A stretch of DNA of 64,000 nt from assembly GCA_016709995.1 (NCBI GenBank), contig JADJLQ010000001.1, positions 1,522,001 through 1,586,000 on the forward strand. Direction: 5' to 3'. The position numbers were made by a program, and so were the translations under genes. Source of the DNA: Saprospiraceae bacterium. GTDB lineage: Bacteria; Bacteroidota; Bacteroidia; Chitinophagales; Saprospiraceae. The notes under the pieces are model-generated. The model ran no database searches, was not told where the DNA came from, and worked only from the letters and a program-made list of their open reading frames with translations. Each line of letters opens with the position of its first letter. Position 1 is the first letter of the stretch. This document shows, one piece after another, positions 8,898 to 18,079 of the stretch.

Positions 8898-10151
8898 ATG
8901 ATAAAAAACCTGATCAGACTGACCCTTACCTTATCAATCTTATTGATCTGTTTAAAGATTTCTGGCCAATCTGTCCTCAACAAATTCGATATAATTGGGC
9001 GCCAAAAAAAGATTGATATACCATTTCAATATGAGAATCACTTCATTTTATTGAGGGTCCTTCTGCAAAAATCATTTCCCCTCAATTTTATTTTTGATAC
9101 GGGGGCAGAAAACACGCTTTTGCTCAAAAAAGAATATTCAGATCTACTAGGACTCAAATACGATAGGAGGATTAAACTTTTAGGATCCGATCACACAGAA
9201 GAAATGTATGCTTTAATCACCAGAGGTATAGGATTTAGCTTCTCGCCTACTGTATCCTATTCACAAGATATCCTGGTACTGGAACAAGATTTTTTTCAAT
9301 TAGAAGAACTCACTGGCCTGTATGTGGATGGCATCATGAGTGGAAGCTTTTTCAAAACCTATATCACCCACATAAATTATAAATCCAGGTATCTTTCATT
9401 TATTCAGCCTAATGCGTTCAGAGTATCCCGCAAGTATGTCAAAGTGCCCATTGAATTAAGTAATGGCAAAATCTATGTCAACGCCACCGTCTCTATCAAC
9501 AACAAGAAAATACCTGTGAAATTGCTGGTGGATACAGGCGCAGGCTTACCTTTACTATTGTATACCGACGCCAATCCAAATTTTGCTCCACCTGAAAAAT
9601 CCATCCCTGGAAAGCTTGGTAAAGGACTGGGCGGGTTTCTTGAGGGGCATATCGGCAAGATCAATGAGTTGCAATTAGAGTCTTTTAAATTCCCTAATAC
9701 TGTGACTAGTTTTCAACAACTGGATTCATCGGTAACCGTCCAATTTCAAGATCCTAACCAACGTAATTTTAGAGATGGACTCATTGGGAATCAATTGCTC
9801 AATCGGTTTGACATATATATTGACTATCAAAAAAGTATCATGTATATGAGCCCTATTAAAGATCTATCAAAAGAATTTAATGTGGATCGTAGCGGAATGG
9901 ATATCCTGGCTACAGGTCATGAGCTCAAACAGTATATAGTAAGCTCTGTCCTACCAGGCTCGCCAGCGGCCAAAGCTGGCCTGAAAAAAGGTGATTTTAT
10001 AAAAAAAGTAGTAGGCTTGTCATCCAACATTCTTTCCCTGGACCAGATCATTGCTATTTTCTCCAGGAAAGGTCATAGGAAAATAAAAGTCCAATATATC
10101 CGAGACGGCGAAATCTATAAAACAGTCGTAGAGCTTGAAGATTTGATTTAA
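8898..10151 (+). CDS. Secreted two-lobed retropepsin-like aspartic protease with C-terminal PDZ domain
   Basis: The 417-residue protein has a signal peptide (about 1-24, ending ...KISGQS). It carries two aspartic-protease signatures in one chain: FIFDTGAENTLLL (near residue 66) and KLLVDTGAGLPLLLY (near 210). Each lobe provides one catalytic Asp, giving a pepsin-like internal duplication of a retropepsin fold. A PDZ domain (about 335-400; PGSPAAKAGLKKGDFI) probably binds C-terminal peptides. Such proteins occur in Bacteroidota, with little known about substrates. Location is predicted periplasmic. TAAATTTG at 8879-8886 lies 11 bases before the ATG, so the leader would be very short. Confidence 0.85.
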   Translation: MIKNLIRLTLTLSILLICLKISGQSVLNKFDIIGRQKKIDIPFQYENHFILLRVLLQKSFPLNFIFDTGAENTLLLKKEYSDLLGLKYDRRIKLLGSDHTEEMYALITRGIGFSFSPTVSYSQDILVLEQDFFQLEELTGLYVDGIMSGSFFKTYITHINYKSRYLSFIQPNAFRVSRKYVKVPIELSNGKIYVNATVSINNKKIPVKLLVDTGAGLPLLLYTDANPNFAPPEKSIPGKLGKGLGGFLEGHIGKINELQLESFKFPNTVTSFQQLDSSVTVQFQDPNQRNFRDGLIGNQLLNRFDIYIDYQKSIMYMSPIKDLSKEFNVDRSGMDILATGHELKQYIVSSVLPGSPAAKAGLKKGDFIKKVVGLSSNILSLDQIIAIFSRKGHRKIKVQYIRDGEIYKTVVELEDLI

Positions 10152-10231
10152 CTACTTTGTATCCTTCGACATGGGATCCTACCTTAAATCTGCATTCCAA
10201 ATTTAGAGTTAAAATTATTTACTTTTGATCT

Positions 10232-13200
10232 GTGTATGATAGCCTTAGACAATGTGTAAACGACCTCGATCGCCTGGGCGAAGTCGTCAAAATCAAAACC
10301 CCCGTAGACCCTGATCTTGAAATATCAGAAATACATCGTCGGATACACGATGCTCAAGGCCCGGCGATTTTATTTGAAAATATCATCGGATCGAAATTTC
10401 CTGGCTTATCAAATCTGTACGGCACTACCGAGAGAATCGAATATTTATTTCATAAAAGTATTCCACTTATAAAAGCACTCGGGGCTTTGCGAAGCGACCC
10501 TTCGTTGTTGTTCAAAAAACCATCTACTTATCTTGGCCCAGCGCTCAAATCGAGGTACGCTTTGCCCAGAAAAATAAAGCATAGGCATCTGGCTTTTGAA
10601 TGCAAAATTGAAGATCTTCCGCAGATCAGGTCCTGGCCTAAAGACGGAGGTGCCTTTATTTTGTTGCCCCAAGTGTTAACCCTTCCGCCCGGAAGTACCA
10701 ATTTGATGGAATCCAACCTTGGCATGTATAGGATACAACTATCTGGTAATCAATACATTAAAAATAAGGAAATCGGTCTACACTATCAACTCCATCGAGG
10801 GATAGGTAATCATCATAGACAGTACCTCGACTCCGACCAACCATTTAAAGCAAGTATTTTCATAGGAGGTCCTCCTGCTAACGCTTTGGCTGCCATTTTT
10901 CCATTGCCCGAAGGCATGTCAGAGCTCACTTTTGCAGGGCTGCTCAACGGTCGAAGATTTCCTTATTCTTATCATAACGGGTATTATTTATCCGAGCAAG
11001 CTGATTTTGTCATTACCGGCACAATAGACAAATCTGCTTTAAAACCAGAAGGTCCTTTTGGAGACCACCTGGGATATTATTCACTACAACATGATTTTCC
11101 AGTATTCAAAGTAGATAAGGTCTATCATCGTACAGATGCTATATGGCATTTTACGGTGGTCGGCAGACCTCCTCAAGAAGACTCCTACTTCGGATATCTG
11201 ATACACCAATTGGTGCAAGACCTGATCCCCAAAGAGTTTCCAGGATTGAAGCAAATGCATGCGGTGGATGCAGCTGGAGTGCATCCACTTTTGCTGGCTA
11301 TTGGCAAAGAAAGATATATGCCTTTCCGGGAAAGACGACCCGAAGAAATACTGACCATTGCCCATCGTATCCTGGGTTCAGGTCAAACTTCGCTGGCCAA
11401 GTTTGTTCTGATAGCTGCAGATGATGACCCCACACTGGACACCCATGACTATTCACGGTTTTTTGATCACTTATTGAGCAGGCTTCGTTTTGACCGCGAC
11501 TTACACTTTATCACTCAGACGACTATTGATACACTGGATTATTCCGGGGAGAGTTGGAATGCTGGCTCTAAGATTATTATGGCTTGCCATGGAGCACCTA
11601 TTAGATCTTTACTCCGCACCCTACCTGAAAACTTCAGATTGCCAGGAGGATTTGACGACCCTACCCTTTTTCATTCCGGAATATTGTGCGTAAAAGCAAG
11701 CACATTTACCAATTATCAAAATGAAAAACATATTATTGAGATTTTTGCCAAAGAAATTCAGCCCAACCAATTAGAAGGGATTGCCTGGATAATACTGGTT
11801 GATGATGCGCATTTTACCTCCTCTGACTGGAAAAACTTTTTATGGGTGACCTTTACCCGTTCCAATCCCGCCCAGGACATTTATGGAGTAAAATCGTTTA
11901 CCAACTTTAAACATTGGGGTTGTCACGGGCCATTGATCATCGATGCACGAATAAAACCACATCATGCACCTGTATTGGAGGTTGACCCGATAACTTCCAG
12001 GGCTGTCGACCAATTATTTGCCAAGGGTGGGCCTTTGTATAGCATGGATAAAAAAGAAAACAAAACCCTCCCGGTAATGAAGGTCTCCCCTGCATTGCCA
12101 CTTGATTTTGTGGACCGGATCAGAACCCAACTTGGTGATCAATCTGAGGCTTTTATATCTTCTCTTACATCTCCCCTGGCGACTAGCGTGCACCTGCATC
12201 CCTCAAAGGGGGAGAATTGCCTGAAGGAATATCTTTCAAATTCGGTGCCCTGGTATTCCAAAGGATATTATTTAAGCGAGCGACCGATCTTCACTTTAGA
12301 TCCATGCTTCCATGCAGGTGGATATTATGTACAAGAAGCTTCTTCGATGGTGATAGGCCAAATATTCAAAGCTTTATCGGAGGAGACGATTACACCGAAA
12401 GTGTTGGATTTATGTGCAGCACCAGGGGGTAAGAGCACTCTATGCCTGAGTGGATTAGAAGGCAGAGGGTTATTAGTCAGCAACGAAACCATTCAATCGA
12501 GAGTAGCCTCCCTGGTGCAGAATATAGATAAGTGGGGATTTTCAAATGTTGTCGTGACAAGTTCAGATCCTGAAAAGTTTGATGCCTTACCCAATTTTTT
12601 CGATGTCGTATTGGTAGATGCTCCATGTTCAGGGGAGGGGTTATTCAGAAAGGATGCAAATAGTATGGCACATTGGTCCAAAGACCTTGCACACCAATGC
12701 AGTTTGCGTCAAAACAGAATCTTGCAGCATGCTGTCCAGACCTTGCGTCCCGGTGGCTTCCTGATTTATTCTACATGTACTTTTAATCCTGAAGAAAACA
12801 TAGTTCAGATACAAAATCTTTGTAAACAACAGTTTGAACCCTTGCCCCTGGAATCTTTGGAATCGGCTGATTGGGTCAAAATAAGCTCTGGAAATGCTTT
12901 TGGTTATCAAGGATATCCTCATTTAATTCAGGGTGAAGGTCTGTTCGTCAGTGTGCTCAAAAAACCGCCCGGCGAGGTATCCAAGCATATTACATCGAAT
13001 AGATTGGATTGGTTGGAACTACCGGAAGCATTCAAACCATTCGTGGATATGGGGGATCATGCTGCTTTTTTTCATAAAGAAAATTATTTTGCCTTCCCTT
13101 TGGATTTTGTATCAGACCTGGAGATGCTCAGTAGTAGCTTAAGGATAGTAAAAGCGGGCATCAAACTGGGGCAATTAAAAAATCTTGAAGTCATACCGGA

Positions 13201-13447
13201 TCATCATCTTGCGTTAAGTTCAATCTTACATCCAGGTATCCTTTCGATTGAATACAACCTGGACGATGCTATTCATTTTCTCAAGAAAGACATCCTCCCA
13301 AATAATACCACAACATCAGGATATTATCTGGCAAAATATCAGGGATTGGCGCTTGGATGGCTCAAATCTGTCCCATATCGGTTAAATAATTTATACCCTC
13401 TTCAAAATAGGATAATGGGTAATTTTGAAAAAAGGAAAAGTAATTGA
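10232..13447 (+). CDS. UbiD-family decarboxylase joined in frame to an RsmF/RsmB-like rRNA (cytosine-C5) methyltransferase
   Basis: This 1071-codon frame joins two complete enzymes. Residues 1 to about 604 are a long-form UbiD decarboxylase (prenyl-FMN dependent): MYRIQLSGNQ, IGGPPANALAAIFPLPEG and PEGPFGDHLGYYS are the family blocks. At about 600 residues it resembles the Bacteroidota menaquinone-pathway type more than the 497-residue E. coli UbiD. Residues from about 616 are an m5C methyltransferase with VLDLCAAPGGKS (724-735, SAM site), DAPCSGEG (Cys799) and STCTF (Cys849, catalytic), plus a C-terminal PUA-like RNA-binding part. The start is GTG at 10232. The junction may hide a one-base assembly error (see findings). 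No ubiX homologue is nearby. Confidence 0.85.
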   Translation: MYDSLRQCVNDLDRLGEVVKIKTPVDPDLEISEIHRRIHDAQGPAILFENIIGSKFPGLSNLYGTTERIEYLFHKSIPLIKALGALRSDPSLLFKKPSTYLGPALKSRYALPRKIKHRHLAFECKIEDLPQIRSWPKDGGAFILLPQVLTLPPGSTNLMESNLGMYRIQLSGNQYIKNKEIGLHYQLHRGIGNHHRQYLDSDQPFKASIFIGGPPANALAAIFPLPEGMSELTFAGLLNGRRFPYSYHNGYYLSEQADFVITGTIDKSALKPEGPFGDHLGYYSLQHDFPVFKVDKVYHRTDAIWHFTVVGRPPQEDSYFGYLIHQLVQDLIPKEFPGLKQMHAVDAAGVHPLLLAIGKERYMPFRERRPEEILTIAHRILGSGQTSLAKFVLIAADDDPTLDTHDYSRFFDHLLSRLRFDRDLHFITQTTIDTLDYSGESWNAGSKIIMACHGAPIRSLLRTLPENFRLPGGFDDPTLFHSGILCVKASTFTNYQNEKHIIEIFAKEIQPNQLEGIAWIILVDDAHFTSSDWKNFLWVTFTRSNPAQDIYGVKSFTNFKHWGCHGPLIIDARIKPHHAPVLEVDPITSRAVDQLFAKGGPLYSMDKKENKTLPVMKVSPALPLDFVDRIRTQLGDQSEAFISSLTSPLATSVHLHPSKGENCLKEYLSNSVPWYSKGYYLSERPIFTLDPCFHAGGYYVQEASSMVIGQIFKALSEETITPKVLDLCAAPGGKSTLCLSGLEGRGLLVSNETIQSRVASLVQNIDKWGFSNVVVTSSDPEKFDALPNFFDVVLVDAPCSGEGLFRKDANSMAHWSKDLAHQCSLRQNRILQHAVQTLRPGGFLIYSTCTFNPEENIVQIQNLCKQQFEPLPLESLESADWVKISSGNAFGYQGYPHLIQGEGLFVSVLKKPPGEVSKHITSNRLDWLELPEAFKPFVDMGDHAAFFHKENYFAFPLDFVSDLEMLSSSLRIVKAGIKLGQLKNLEVIPDHHLALSSILHPGILSIEYNLDDAIHFLKKDILPNNTTTSGYYLAKYQGLALGWLKSVPYRLNNLYPLQNRIMGNFEKRKSN

Positions 13448-13507
13448 TATTTAGCCCGGGACTCCACAATTATTTTTATACTTTCAGTTGATAAAATTAT
13501 TCAAAGC

Positions 13508-15010
13508 ATGAAACTATTTAATGCCCAACAAATCAGAGAGTGGGATCAGGCTACCATCATTGAAACTCCAATCAGTTCTATTGAATTGATGGAAAAAGCT
13601 GCTATCGCTTTTACCGATATATTTAAAAGAAAATATACTCCTAACCGACCAGTTTCAGTCTTCTGTGGCATGGGCAATAATGGAGGTGATGGACTCGCTA
13701 TAGCCAGAATATTGAGTATGGCAGGTTATGATGTCAGGATCTGGCTAGCTGATTTTGGTCAAGACAAATCCAATGACTTTCTCATAAACCTGAACAGACT
13801 ACCGGACTTTGACCACATCCCAATGTTTGCAGTCGATATGGCCGAACCACCCATGCTGAGCCCTGATGAGCTGGTCATAGATGCCTTACTCGGAACTGGG
13901 ATCAACAGACCTGTAGAAGGTGCATTAGAAGACTTAATCCACTGGCTCAATTCACTTCATCATACTATCGTCTCTGTGGATATCCCTTCGGGCTTATATG
14001 CCGATGCAGATTGTGAGACTGCCATCAAAGCCAATCATACTATTACATTCCAAATCCCTAAGATCAGTTTTTTGTTGCCTTCGTATGAGCAATATACCGG
14101 CACTTGGGAAACAGTTGACATCGGACTTATTAAAGGTTTTGCAGCCAGAACACCATCCCGTTATTATTTATCTGAGATTGAACTGATTCGTACCCTCATC
14201 AATAAACGTAAAAAGTTTTCACATAAAGGTACCTATGGCCATGCCTTACTGATCAATGGCAGTTACGGCAAAGGCGGTGCAGCCATCCTGGCAGCCAAAG
14301 CTTGTCTCCGGAGCGGAGTTGGTTTGTTGACCAATCACATTCCAAGCAATTTGTATAACATTCTGCAAACTTCTGTGCCAGAGGCCATGGCATCTTTGGA
14401 TGAACATGAATTCTATTGGTCTTCGCTTCCAAAAGATATCAGGAAGTATACCGCTATTGGGGTTGGATGCGGAATAGATCAGAAAGAATCTACCGAAAGA
14501 GCTTTGTTGACGCTCCTATCCGAAAATGATTCAAGAATGGTGTTGGATGCAGATGCCATCAATCTGCTTGCACGACATCCGGATTGGCTCCATAAATTAC
14601 CAGCAGGAACGATACTGACACCTCATATTAAAGAATTTGAGAGATTATTCGGCCCCAGTAAATCTTGTTTTGACAGGGTGGAAAAATTGCGTAAAAACGC
14701 TTGTGACTACAATTTGATCATCGTACTCAAGGGAGCCCATACCGCGATCGGTCTTCCGGATGGCCATATTTATTTTAACAATACTGGCAATCCAGGCATG
14801 GCCACTGCTGGGACCGGCGATGTTCTGACTGGTATATTAACAGGCCTGGTGGCACAGGGTTATGACAGCCAGTCTGCAGCGTTGATTGGGACATTTATCC
14901 ATGGATTTGCCGGGGACCTGGCCTACAAGGATTCCAGTTATGAATCATTGATCGCTTCAGATATCATCAAATATATGGGGCATGCCTTTCACACGATATT
15001 TCATGGCTGA
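13508..15010 (+). CDS. nnr: Bifunctional NAD(P)H-hydrate repair enzyme (epimerase + ADP-dependent dehydratase)
   Basis: Repairs hydrated NADH/NADPH. The N-terminal half (about 1-210) is the NAD(P)HX epimerase (YjeF_N), with FCGMGNNGGDGLAIARIL and the DALLGTGINRPVEG loop. The C-terminal half (about 225-500) is the ribokinase-like ADP-dependent dehydratase, with LDADAIN, LTPHIKEFERL and the catalytic GMATAGTGDVLTGILTGL. The length (500) fits the fused bacterial form. The sirtuin gene starts 12 bases after its stop, giving an NAD-related two-gene unit. Confidence 0.95.
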   Translation: MKLFNAQQIREWDQATIIETPISSIELMEKAAIAFTDIFKRKYTPNRPVSVFCGMGNNGGDGLAIARILSMAGYDVRIWLADFGQDKSNDFLINLNRLPDFDHIPMFAVDMAEPPMLSPDELVIDALLGTGINRPVEGALEDLIHWLNSLHHTIVSVDIPSGLYADADCETAIKANHTITFQIPKISFLLPSYEQYTGTWETVDIGLIKGFAARTPSRYYLSEIELIRTLINKRKKFSHKGTYGHALLINGSYGKGGAAILAAKACLRSGVGLLTNHIPSNLYNILQTSVPEAMASLDEHEFYWSSLPKDIRKYTAIGVGCGIDQKESTERALLTLLSENDSRMVLDADAINLLARHPDWLHKLPAGTILTPHIKEFERLFGPSKSCFDRVEKLRKNACDYNLIIVLKGAHTAIGLPDGHIYFNNTGNPGMATAGTGDVLTGILTGLVAQGYDSQSAALIGTFIHGFAGDLAYKDSSYESLIASDIIKYMGHAFHTIFHG

Positions 15011-15022
15011 TAAAAATTTTTA

Positions 15023-15721
15023 ATGGAAAAAATTGTAGTTCTGACTGGAGCTGGTATCAGCGCCGAAAGTGGTTTAAAAACCTTTAGAGATGCAGATGGG
15101 CTCTGGGAAGGGCATCGCGTAGAAGAAGTAGCCACTCCCGAAGCCTGGCACAAAAACCCGGAGCTGGTATTGGATTTTTACAATCAAAGAAGAGCACAAT
15201 TAAAACTAAGTCAGCCCAACCTTGCACACCAAAGCCTAGCTGCTCTTGAACATAAATATGATGTCAGAATCGTCACTCAAAATGTTGATGATTTGCATGA
15301 AAGAGCCGGGAGCAAAAAAATAATTCATCTTCACGGGGAGCTTCTGAAGGTCAGAAGTGAACGAAACCCAGATTTGATCTATACCTGGCAGGAAGACTTA
15401 ACCCTTGGACAAAAAGCAGACGATGGTAGTCAACTCCGACCCCATATCGTTTGGTTTGGTGAGGAGGTGCCTATGTTGGAAAGGGCCATTAAAGAATGTA
15501 TTTCTGCTCAATTATGCATTATAATCGGCACTTCCATGCAGGTGTATCCAGCAGCTGGCCTGGTTAGTTATCTTGATGCTGAATGCCCAATTTATTACAT
15601 TGATCCCAAGCCTCATATTTCTCATGGGTTAAAAAAATCCCCCAGATTAGAAGTCATAACATCATCAGCGACGGAGGGAGTGCCAGAGCTAGTTGATCAA
15701 TTATTAAATTTTAAATTTTAA
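15023..15721 (+). CDS. cobB: SIR2-family NAD-dependent protein deacylase lacking the zinc cysteines
   Basis: Predicted to remove acyl groups from lysines, using NAD+. The 232-residue protein has GAGISAESGLKTFRDADGLW (NAD site), TQNVDDLHERAG, catalytic His104 in HLHGEL, and IIGTSMQVYPA. Tyr53 and Arg56 in FYNQRRAQL match the Tyr-x-x-Arg pair of class III sirtuins, which points to removal of succinyl/malonyl groups. The segment after HGEL (about 105-150) contains no cysteine at all, so the usual four-Cys zinc site is missing. It sits directly behind nnr. The gene symbol is given by family. Confidence 0.9.
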   Translation: MEKIVVLTGAGISAESGLKTFRDADGLWEGHRVEEVATPEAWHKNPELVLDFYNQRRAQLKLSQPNLAHQSLAALEHKYDVRIVTQNVDDLHERAGSKKIIHLHGELLKVRSERNPDLIYTWQEDLTLGQKADDGSQLRPHIVWFGEEVPMLERAIKECISAQLCIIIGTSMQVYPAAGLVSYLDAECPIYYIDPKPHISHGLKKSPRLEVITSSATEGVPELVDQLLNFKF

Positions 15722-15745
15722 GCCTCTAATCATCGAAAAAAAAGT

Positions 15746-16315
15746 TCACTTCATTACTTTGTCCGGATTGCCGGAGACAAAGGTTTTCCAGGAATTAAAT
15801 TTTTTACCTGGTGAAGCAGTCATCAGGCTGGAGTTTTGATGGTGACAGACGGCGCAGGCCAATGCATCGGTGGCATCCAGCGTGCCGGCTGGTATTGGCG
15901 TCTTGACCAAATGATTCAACATTGCTGCTACCTGTTCTTTAGCCGCATTGCCATTGCCGGTGACGGATTGTTTAATTTTTTTGGGCGAATATTCATAGAT
16001 CTCTAGTCCCATCGTGATGGCTGCTGCGATGGAGACCCCCTGCGCACGACCTAACTTGAGCATAGCCTGTACATTTTTACCAAAAAAAGGAGCTTCTATA
16101 GCCATCTGACCGGGTCTGTAGGTCTCGATTAATTCCTGAAGTTGTAGAAAAATCTCCTTGAGCTTCTCTTGATGATCGCCCAGGTTTTTTAACATCAGAG
16201 TACCCATGCAAAGGATTTTAGTACCCTCCCGATGCGGCTCAATGATAGCATAGCCCAGGAAAAGGGTGCCTGGATCTACACCCAGGATTCTATGTTGAAA
16301 AGAGGTGACTGGCAT
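15746..16315 (-). CDS. ruvC: Crossover junction endodeoxyribonuclease RuvC
   Basis: Resolves Holliday junctions with RuvAB. The RNase H-like fold shows its acidic residues in order: ILGVDPGT near the N-terminus, MAIEAPFFGKN in the middle, and LDATDALACAVCHH towards the end. The DNA-binding region KLGRAQGVSIAAAI is also typical. At 189 residues it is slightly longer than E. coli RuvC (173), with a short extra C-terminus. It converges on the sirtuin gene, 24 bases away. The ATG at 16315 gives only eight residues before the first strand. Confidence 0.93.
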   Translation of the reverse strand: MPVTSFQHRILGVDPGTLFLGYAIIEPHREGTKILCMGTLMLKNLGDHQEKLKEIFLQLQELIETYRPGQMAIEAPFFGKNVQAMLKLGRAQGVSIAAAITMGLEIYEYSPKKIKQSVTGNGNAAKEQVAAMLNHLVKTPIPAGTLDATDALACAVCHHQNSSLMTASPGKKFNSWKTFVSGNPDKVMK

Positions 16316-16537
16316 ATGATGGCCCGAAGATCATGCTTTTTATATTAAGAAAAAAATTAATGTAATTCCACCCGCTTTATAGTATGGAACGCACTGCGGC
16401 CATCATACAGACTAATTGAGGCTTAAAAAGATGTAGCTTGATCCTAACCACTTACAGAATATTCTTCATTTTTTTGATATGTAAAAATTGATAGCTATCC
16501 CCCAATTCTTTGTTTCTTTGTGTATAAATCTCTTATT

Positions 16538-17923
16538 ATGTTGAAGATAAAATTTGGTACAGATGGCTGGAGAGCAATCATAGCTGATGATTACACTATT
16601 GATAATGTGAGGAGAGTCGCCAAAGGCACTTCCACCTGGATGAAGCAAAAAAATATGTCGAAAGCCATCATAGGGTATGATACCCGATTTGGAGGCTCCT
16701 TATTTGCTAAAGCTGTCGCAGATCTATTGGCCGGAGATGGTCATCATGTCTATTTATCTAACGATTATGCCTCGACACCAATGGTTTCTCTTGGTGTGTT
16801 GCACCTTCAGGCTGATCTGGGCATCGTCATCACTGCCAGCCACAATCCTCCCTCCTATAATGGCTACAAACTTAAAGCATCCTATGGTGGTCCAATGATC
16901 CCCAGTGAGGTCACGGAAATAGAAAATCTAATCCCGGACAGCATTCCTACTAATATGGATGGCAATGGTAAAATAGAATTGGTTGATCTCGAAAAAATCT
17001 ATGAAGACAAAGTCAGAGCTGCCTTTGATATACCTACTATCCAGGCTGTGGCGATGCCATTTGCCTATGACGCGATGTATGGAGCCGGCCAACGTATCAT
17101 GAAAAAATTATTTCCTGAAGCTATCCACCTGCACAGCGATTTTAACCCTTCGTTTCATGGTCAGGCTCCCGAACCTATCGAGCGAAATCTCAGTCATTTG
17201 ATCGAAACTGTCAAATCAGATCCGGCCATCAAAGTAGGCGCTGCCACTGATGGAGATGCGGATCGAATCGGCATGCTGGATCAATATGGCGAATTCGTCG
17301 ATTCACACCATTTACTCTTACTCTTATTGTATTATCAACATCATTTTAAAAAACAAAAAGGAAAAGTGCTAATTACTTTTTCCGTGACGGATAAAGTAAA
17401 GAAACTTGCTGATCTCTTCGGGGTAGAATGTGAAGTCACCAAAATTGGTTTTAAATACATCAGCGAAATCATGATGCACACCCCTATCCTGGTCGCAGGC
17501 GAAGAATCAGGTGGCATCGCAGTAGCAGGGCATATTCCAGAACGTGATGGCGTATGGATTGCACTGACTATCCTCGAGTTTATGGCCTCTACCGGCAAAT
17601 CACTTACAGACCTTATCAATGAGGTATACGCGATGGTAGGCGCATTTAAGTGCGACCGGGATGATCTTCATCTGGACGAATCTAAAAAGCAAACTATCAT
17701 CCAGGCCTGTAAAGATCGGGCATTCACCTCTTTTGGGTCATATAAGATCGAATCTGTCGAAGATATGGACGGCTATAAGTTTCTGTTTGGCTTTGATGAA
17801 TGGGTCATGGTCAGACCTTCCGGCACCGAGCCCGTTTTGCGTGTATATGCTCAAGCAGGAGACAGTATCAAAGTGAGAAAATTATTAGATGCCGCTAAGG
17901 AGGCTTTGCTTTCAGTCCAGTGA
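16538..17923 (+). CDS. Alpha-D-phosphohexomutase (phosphoglucomutase/phosphomannomutase type)
   Basis: Interconverts hexose 1- and 6-phosphates for sugar-nucleotide and glycan synthesis. The 461-residue protein has all four family sites: the phosphoserine loop ITASHNPPSYNGYK (Ser101), the metal loop DGDADRIG, the sugar-binding EESGGIA, and the phosphate-binding RPSGTEP near the C-terminus. I chose the ATG at 16538 because conserved sequence (FGTDGWRAI) starts five residues later; an ATG six codons upstream is also possible. Whether glucose, mannose or glucosamine phosphate is preferred cannot be decided from sequence. Confidence 0.93.
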   Translation: MLKIKFGTDGWRAIIADDYTIDNVRRVAKGTSTWMKQKNMSKAIIGYDTRFGGSLFAKAVADLLAGDGHHVYLSNDYASTPMVSLGVLHLQADLGIVITASHNPPSYNGYKLKASYGGPMIPSEVTEIENLIPDSIPTNMDGNGKIELVDLEKIYEDKVRAAFDIPTIQAVAMPFAYDAMYGAGQRIMKKLFPEAIHLHSDFNPSFHGQAPEPIERNLSHLIETVKSDPAIKVGAATDGDADRIGMLDQYGEFVDSHHLLLLLLYYQHHFKKQKGKVLITFSVTDKVKKLADLFGVECEVTKIGFKYISEIMMHTPILVAGEESGGIAVAGHIPERDGVWIALTILEFMASTGKSLTDLINEVYAMVGAFKCDRDDLHLDESKKQTIIQACKDRAFTSFGSYKIESVEDMDGYKFLFGFDEWVMVRPSGTEPVLRVYAQAGDSIKVRKLLDAAKEALLSVQ

Positions 17924-18079
17924 TTTTATACTTTTTGAAATCGATGTATTTCTGATGATTTAGCCTTTTTATTTAATTCATCTTTTACCCTAAGGCAGAT
18001 AGCCCTTAAAGCTAAATAAGTTTTGATGATTAACTTTGCACTCTCGATGCTGTTAATAGCATTGTAGATATAAAAATTC

